Shown here: one piece after another, positions 61,006 through 64,000 of the stretch
Numbering within the stretch: the first letter of the stretch is position 1
How the letters are laid out: the number at the start of each line of letters is the position of its first letter
NCBI RefSeq assembly: GCF_030538755.1
Contig: NZ_JAUNTJ010000005.1
Span: 1-64,000, forward strand
Length of the DNA stretch: 64,000 nucleotides
Direction: 5' to 3'
DNA from: Paracoccus sp. (in: a-proteobacteria)
Lineage (GTDB): Bacteria; Pseudomonadota; Alphaproteobacteria; Rhodobacterales; Rhodobacteraceae
Notes under the pieces: generated by a model
Told to the model about the DNA's origin: nothing
The model's database searches: none
Seen by the model: only the letters and a program-made list of their open reading frames with translations
Made by a program: the position numbers and the translations under genes

Positions 61006-62919
61006 TTACACCTCGGCGGCGCGGCCCTTTTGCGGCATGATGCCGCGCGGCCGGAACTGGATAAAGATGATGATGAACAGGATCATCCACGTCTGCGCGG
61101 CCAGCGTATTGGCCGGGTTCAGAACCTCGATGCCCTTTTGCAGCCCGCCGATCAGCGCAGCACCCGCCAGCGTGCCCCAGATATTGCCGACGCCGCCGAC
61201 CACCACGGTCATGAAGGATTGCACGATATAGCCCTGCCCCAGTTCCGACGTGACCTGCGCGAACAGGCCGATGGCCACGCCCGCGATCCCGGCGATGCCC
61301 GAACCAAGGCCAAAGGTCATCATGGCGATACGCCCCGGATTGATGCCCATGCTGGCGGCCATGCCGGGGTTCTGGGTGACGGCCCGCACCTCCAGCCCCA
61401 GCCGGGTGCGGCGCATGATGAACAGAAACAGCGCCAGAAAGATCAGCGCCAGCACAAAGATCGCCACCCGGATGGACGAGATGCCGACGATTTCCCCCCA
61501 CCCGACCGAGCCTTGCAGCCAGTCGGGCGCGGTCAGCGGGCGGGCCTGCGTGCCAAAGATGTTCTTGGCCAGCTGTTGCAGCGCAATCGACACCCCGAAG
61601 GTGGCCAGCAGCGTTTCCAGCGGGCGGCGGGCCAGATGGCGGATCACCAGCAGATACAGCACCACCCCGGCGGCGAATGTCACCGCGAAAGCCGCCGGCA
61701 GCGCCACGATCAGCGACAGCGTGCGGTCGGAAATCAGCCCCTGCACGACATAGCCGGTATAGGCGCCCATCATGATGAATTCGCCATGCGCCATGTTGAT
61801 GACGCCCATCACCCCAAAGGTGATCGCCAGACCGATGGCCGCCAGAAAATAGATCGAGGCCAGCGACAGCGCATCCAGCGCCAGATCCACGCCGGTCAGC
61901 GCATTCTGGCGCAGCGCGATGGCATTCAGCGCCGATTGCGCGGCTGCGGTCACGGCCGGGTCGGGTTCGGCATAGATGTCGGCAAAGACGTGGCGGGCCA
62001 GCGCGGCGTCCACCTCGTCCGTGGTGGCGGCCAGCGGCACAAGGCCCTGACGCTCCAGCGCGGACCAGGCGCGGTCGCGGGCCGCCGGGTCGGACAGATC
62101 GGCCAAGGGCACGCCCCCCACCATACCGTCGCGGATCTGCGCCGCCAGCGCCGCCTTTTGATCCGCGCCGCTCAGCGGGGCCTGCGCCAGACCGCCACGC
62201 ACCAGCAGCGCATAGGCTTCATCGCGCGCAAGATCGTCGCCCGGCGTCAGGCTGCGGGCGATATTGGCCCCCTGCGGCAAGGTCAGCCCGGCAAAGCGGG
62301 TGGTGGCCAGCAGCGGATTCAGCGCCCCCTGAAAATCAGCCCCGGTCGAGCCGGACAGATCCCCGATGGCCGCCACCCGCGCGGCGCTGTCGGGGTCAAA
62401 GCGGATGGTCAGCAGCCGTTCCAGCCGCAGCTTGCGGGCGGCCAGTTCCGGGTCGGGGTCGGGCGGGGCCGCGCGCAGCGCCGCCAGATGATCGGCATTG
62501 CCGTCGCGGGCGATGGCATCCAGCGCAGCCGCGCGGCGGGCCGGGTCGGGATCGGCGATCTGCCCGGCCACCAGCGCCCCGGCGATCAGCCCCCGCACGC
62601 CTGAATTGGGCCGCAGCGCACGGGCCTGCCCCGGCACCTCTGCCCCGGTCACGGCATCGCGCAGCACATCGCCCTGAATAATGACCAGCCGCCCGTCATC
62701 GGCCTGCCCCAGCCGCCGGTCGGCCCATGCCGCCAGCAGAGCCGCCCCCTGCGGCCCGGTCTCGGCCAGCGCCTCGATCACCGGGGCGATGGTCTGGCGC
62801 GAGGGATTGGCGATCTGGTCGCGGTGCCGGTCGATCACCGCGCCCAGATCCTGTGACTGAGCAGGGGCAGCAGACCACGCTGCGATCATCACCAGAAAAC
62901 AGAACAGAACATGTCGCAT
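61006..62919 (-). CDS. urtB: Urea-type ABC transporter permease UrtB
   Basis: The 637-residue protein has a signal-like N-terminus (HVLFCFLVMIAAWSAAPAQS). A roughly 300-residue helical, HEAT-like periplasmic domain follows (RRAAALDAIARDGNADHLAA; AARKLRLERLLTIRFDPDSA). The C-terminal LivH-like permease has GLAITFGVMGVINMAHGEFI, MMGAYTGYVVQ, LLATFGVSIALQQLAKNIFG and IWGTLAGAALIGGLQKGIEV. The long N-terminal domain separates UrtB from amino-acid LivH. ATG 62919 is chosen for the signal sequence. Confidence 0.94.
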   Translation of the reverse strand: MRHVLFCFLVMIAAWSAAPAQSQDLGAVIDRHRDQIANPSRQTIAPVIEALAETGPQGAALLAAWADRRLGQADDGRLVIIQGDVLRDAVTGAEVPGQARALRPNSGVRGLIAGALVAGQIADPDPARRAAALDAIARDGNADHLAALRAAPPDPDPELAARKLRLERLLTIRFDPDSAARVAAIGDLSGSTGADFQGALNPLLATTRFAGLTLPQGANIARSLTPGDDLARDEAYALLVRGGLAQAPLSGADQKAALAAQIRDGMVGGVPLADLSDPAARDRAWSALERQGLVPLAATTDEVDAALARHVFADIYAEPDPAVTAAAQSALNAIALRQNALTGVDLALDALSLASIYFLAAIGLAITFGVMGVINMAHGEFIMMGAYTGYVVQGLISDRTLSLIVALPAAFAVTFAAGVVLYLLVIRHLARRPLETLLATFGVSIALQQLAKNIFGTQARPLTAPDWLQGSVGWGEIVGISSIRVAIFVLALIFLALFLFIMRRTRLGLEVRAVTQNPGMAASMGINPGRIAMMTFGLGSGIAGIAGVAIGLFAQVTSELGQGYIVQSFMTVVVGGVGNIWGTLAGAALIGGLQKGIEVLNPANTLAAQTWMILFIIIFIQFRPRGIMPQKGRAAEV

Positions 62920-62976
62920 AGGTTTCGCCCCCGTCCAGCCATTCATCGGGGCGGCGCAGGGCCGCCCCGCATCGCG

Positions 62977-64000
62977 TCAATAATTCGACTGAATCTGCAC
63001 GCAGCTTTCGGTCTGGCTGTTCCACATGCCACAGCCCTTGCCCGGCCAGTCCGAGGTCAGCACGGCCGAGGCAGGCAGGTAATCGGTCCAGGCATCGCCC
63101 GGAACCGGGTCGGTCTGGCTGACGATATCGAACTGGCCGTCCTCGCGGATTTCACCGATCAGCACCGGCTTGGTCAGGTGGTGGTTGGGCAGCACGGTGG
63201 CGGTGCCGCCGGTCAGGTTGGGCACCTCGACCCCGACGATGGCATCCAGCACCGCATCGGTGTCGGTGGTGCCGGCCTTTTCCACCGCCGCGACCCACGC
63301 CTGAAAGCCGATCATCGTCGCCTCCATCGGGTCGTTGGTCACGCGGCTTGCATCGCCGGTAAACTGCTGCCAGCCCTGAATGAAGGCGGCGTTTTCGGGC
63401 GTGTCGGCGCTTTCGAAATAGTTCCACGCCGCCAGATGGCCGACAAGATTGGCGGTATCCAGCCCCGACAGTTCCTCTTCGCCGACGGAAAAGGCCATGA
63501 CGGGGATGTCATCGGCGCTGATACCCGCCGCCGCCAGTTCCTTGTAAAAGCCGACATTCGCATCGCCGTTGATGGTGGACACCACGCCCACCCGCTTGCC
63601 GTCGCGCCCCAGCGCAACCACATCCGCCACGATCCGCGACCAGTCAGAATGCCCAAAGGGGGTATAGTTCACGAAAATATCGCCGCCAGCGACGCCCTTG
63701 CCCGCCAGATAGCTTTCCAGAATCGTGTTCGTGGTGCGCGGATAGACATAATCGGTGCCCAGCAGCGCCCATTTTTCCACGCCCAGCTCATCGGCCATGT
63801 AATCCACCGCCGGGATCGCCTGCTGGTTCGGGGCCGCGCCGGTATAGATGACGTTTTTCGACGATTCCTCGCCCTCGTATTGCACGGGATAGAACAGCAG
63901 GCCGTTCAGTTCCTCGACCACCGGCAGCACCGCCTTGCGGCTGACGCTGGTCCAGCAGCCAAAGATGGCATCCACGCCCTGATCGGAAATCAGCTCGCGC
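62977..64000 (-). CDS. urtA: Urea-type ABC transporter substrate-binding protein UrtA (partial, N-terminus outside window)
   Basis: The frame is open to the window edge; about 341 C-terminal residues are present. They match UrtA: VDAIFGCWTSVSRKAVLPVV, NGLLFYPVQYEGEESSKNVI with YTGAAPNQQAIPAVDYM, LGTDYVYPRTTNTILESYLA, and the late GGTATVLPNHHLTKPVLIGE. In the family it binds urea or related short amides in the periplasm. The N-terminal signal peptide and promoter lie beyond base 64000. Confidence 0.95.
   Translation of the reverse strand, partial: RELISDQGVDAIFGCWTSVSRKAVLPVVEELNGLLFYPVQYEGEESSKNVIYTGAAPNQQAIPAVDYMADELGVEKWALLGTDYVYPRTTNTILESYLAGKGVAGGDIFVNYTPFGHSDWSRIVADVVALGRDGKRVGVVSTINGDANVGFYKELAAAGISADDIPVMAFSVGEEELSGLDTANLVGHLAAWNYFESADTPENAAFIQGWQQFTGDASRVTNDPMEATMIGFQAWVAAVEKAGTTDTDAVLDAIVGVEVPNLTGGTATVLPNHHLTKPVLIGEIREDGQFDIVSQTDPVPGDAWTDYLPASAVLTSDWPGKGCGMWNSQTESCVQIQSNY

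Overview
The window is chromosomal DNA from a GC-rich alphaproteobacterium, most likely Rhodobacterales and Paracoccus-like. This rests on three things: the aerobic (CobG/CobF/CobN) cobalamin pathway, a PutA without a DNA-binding domain next to a divergent Lrp-type PutR, and a dispersed intergenic repeat. No 16S gene or other species marker is present, so the genus is an inference.

Region 1 (1-9.57 kb) is an AT-richer accessory island linked to type VI secretion. It runs: 3' end of vgrG, an unknown gene, a DUF2169 gene, and a DUF4150 (PAAR-like) effector with a C-terminal HNH/Endo VII-type toxin and a TPR-like immunity gene. Three start-less 'silent' cassettes follow. Each begins with a copy of the effector's pre-toxin segment (the anchor), then carries a toxin C-terminus and immunity gene: Ntox15 DNase with a GAD-like/DUF1851 immunity protein; a frameshifted GH-E nuclease with an ankyrin immunity protein; and a second allele of the first toxin with a split TPR immunity protein. 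An orphan SUKH immunity gene lies among them. A 300-bp internally deleted IS5-type element closes the island. This looks like a recombination-fed toxin library and is the most interesting part of the window.

Region 2 (9.7-26.7 kb) holds an acyl-CoA synthetase and a nearly complete aerobic corrin cluster: cobF and bluB (divergent), a lone cbiM, cobB-M-E-L, cobK (opposite strand), cobJ-I-H-G-N-W and a DUF1636 gene. Two cobalamin riboswitches precede cbiM and the DUF1636-cobW-cobN run. Together the genes cover precorrin-2 to hydrogenobyrinate diamide, cobalt insertion and the lower ligand.

Region 3 (26.7-42.5 kb) is catabolism and transport: an SDR with a TRAP transporter (DctMQP), UDP-galactopyranose mutase, a PHP-domain protein, a five-gene dipeptide/oligopeptide-type ABC transporter, and putR/putA.

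Region 4 (42.5-43.9 kb) is a small type I-E CRISPR array (9 identical repeats, 8 spacers) without cas genes in view, flanked by a short unknown ORF and a broken trxC.

Region 5 (44-57.2 kb) has gcvT-gcvH-gcvP under a tandem glycine riboswitch, a degenerate caspase-like/peptidoglycan-binding exported protein, a DUF2853 gene, and a 1.6-kb decayed gene-poor stretch containing an 11-bp phased repeat. It continues with an enoyl-CoA hydratase-like gene, a DUF2125 exported protein, pmbA, a cysQ-like phosphatase and aroQ.

Region 6 (57.3-64 kb) is a formamidase/acetamidase gene beside urtEDCBA, a urea/short-amide ABC transporter whose urtA runs off the window.
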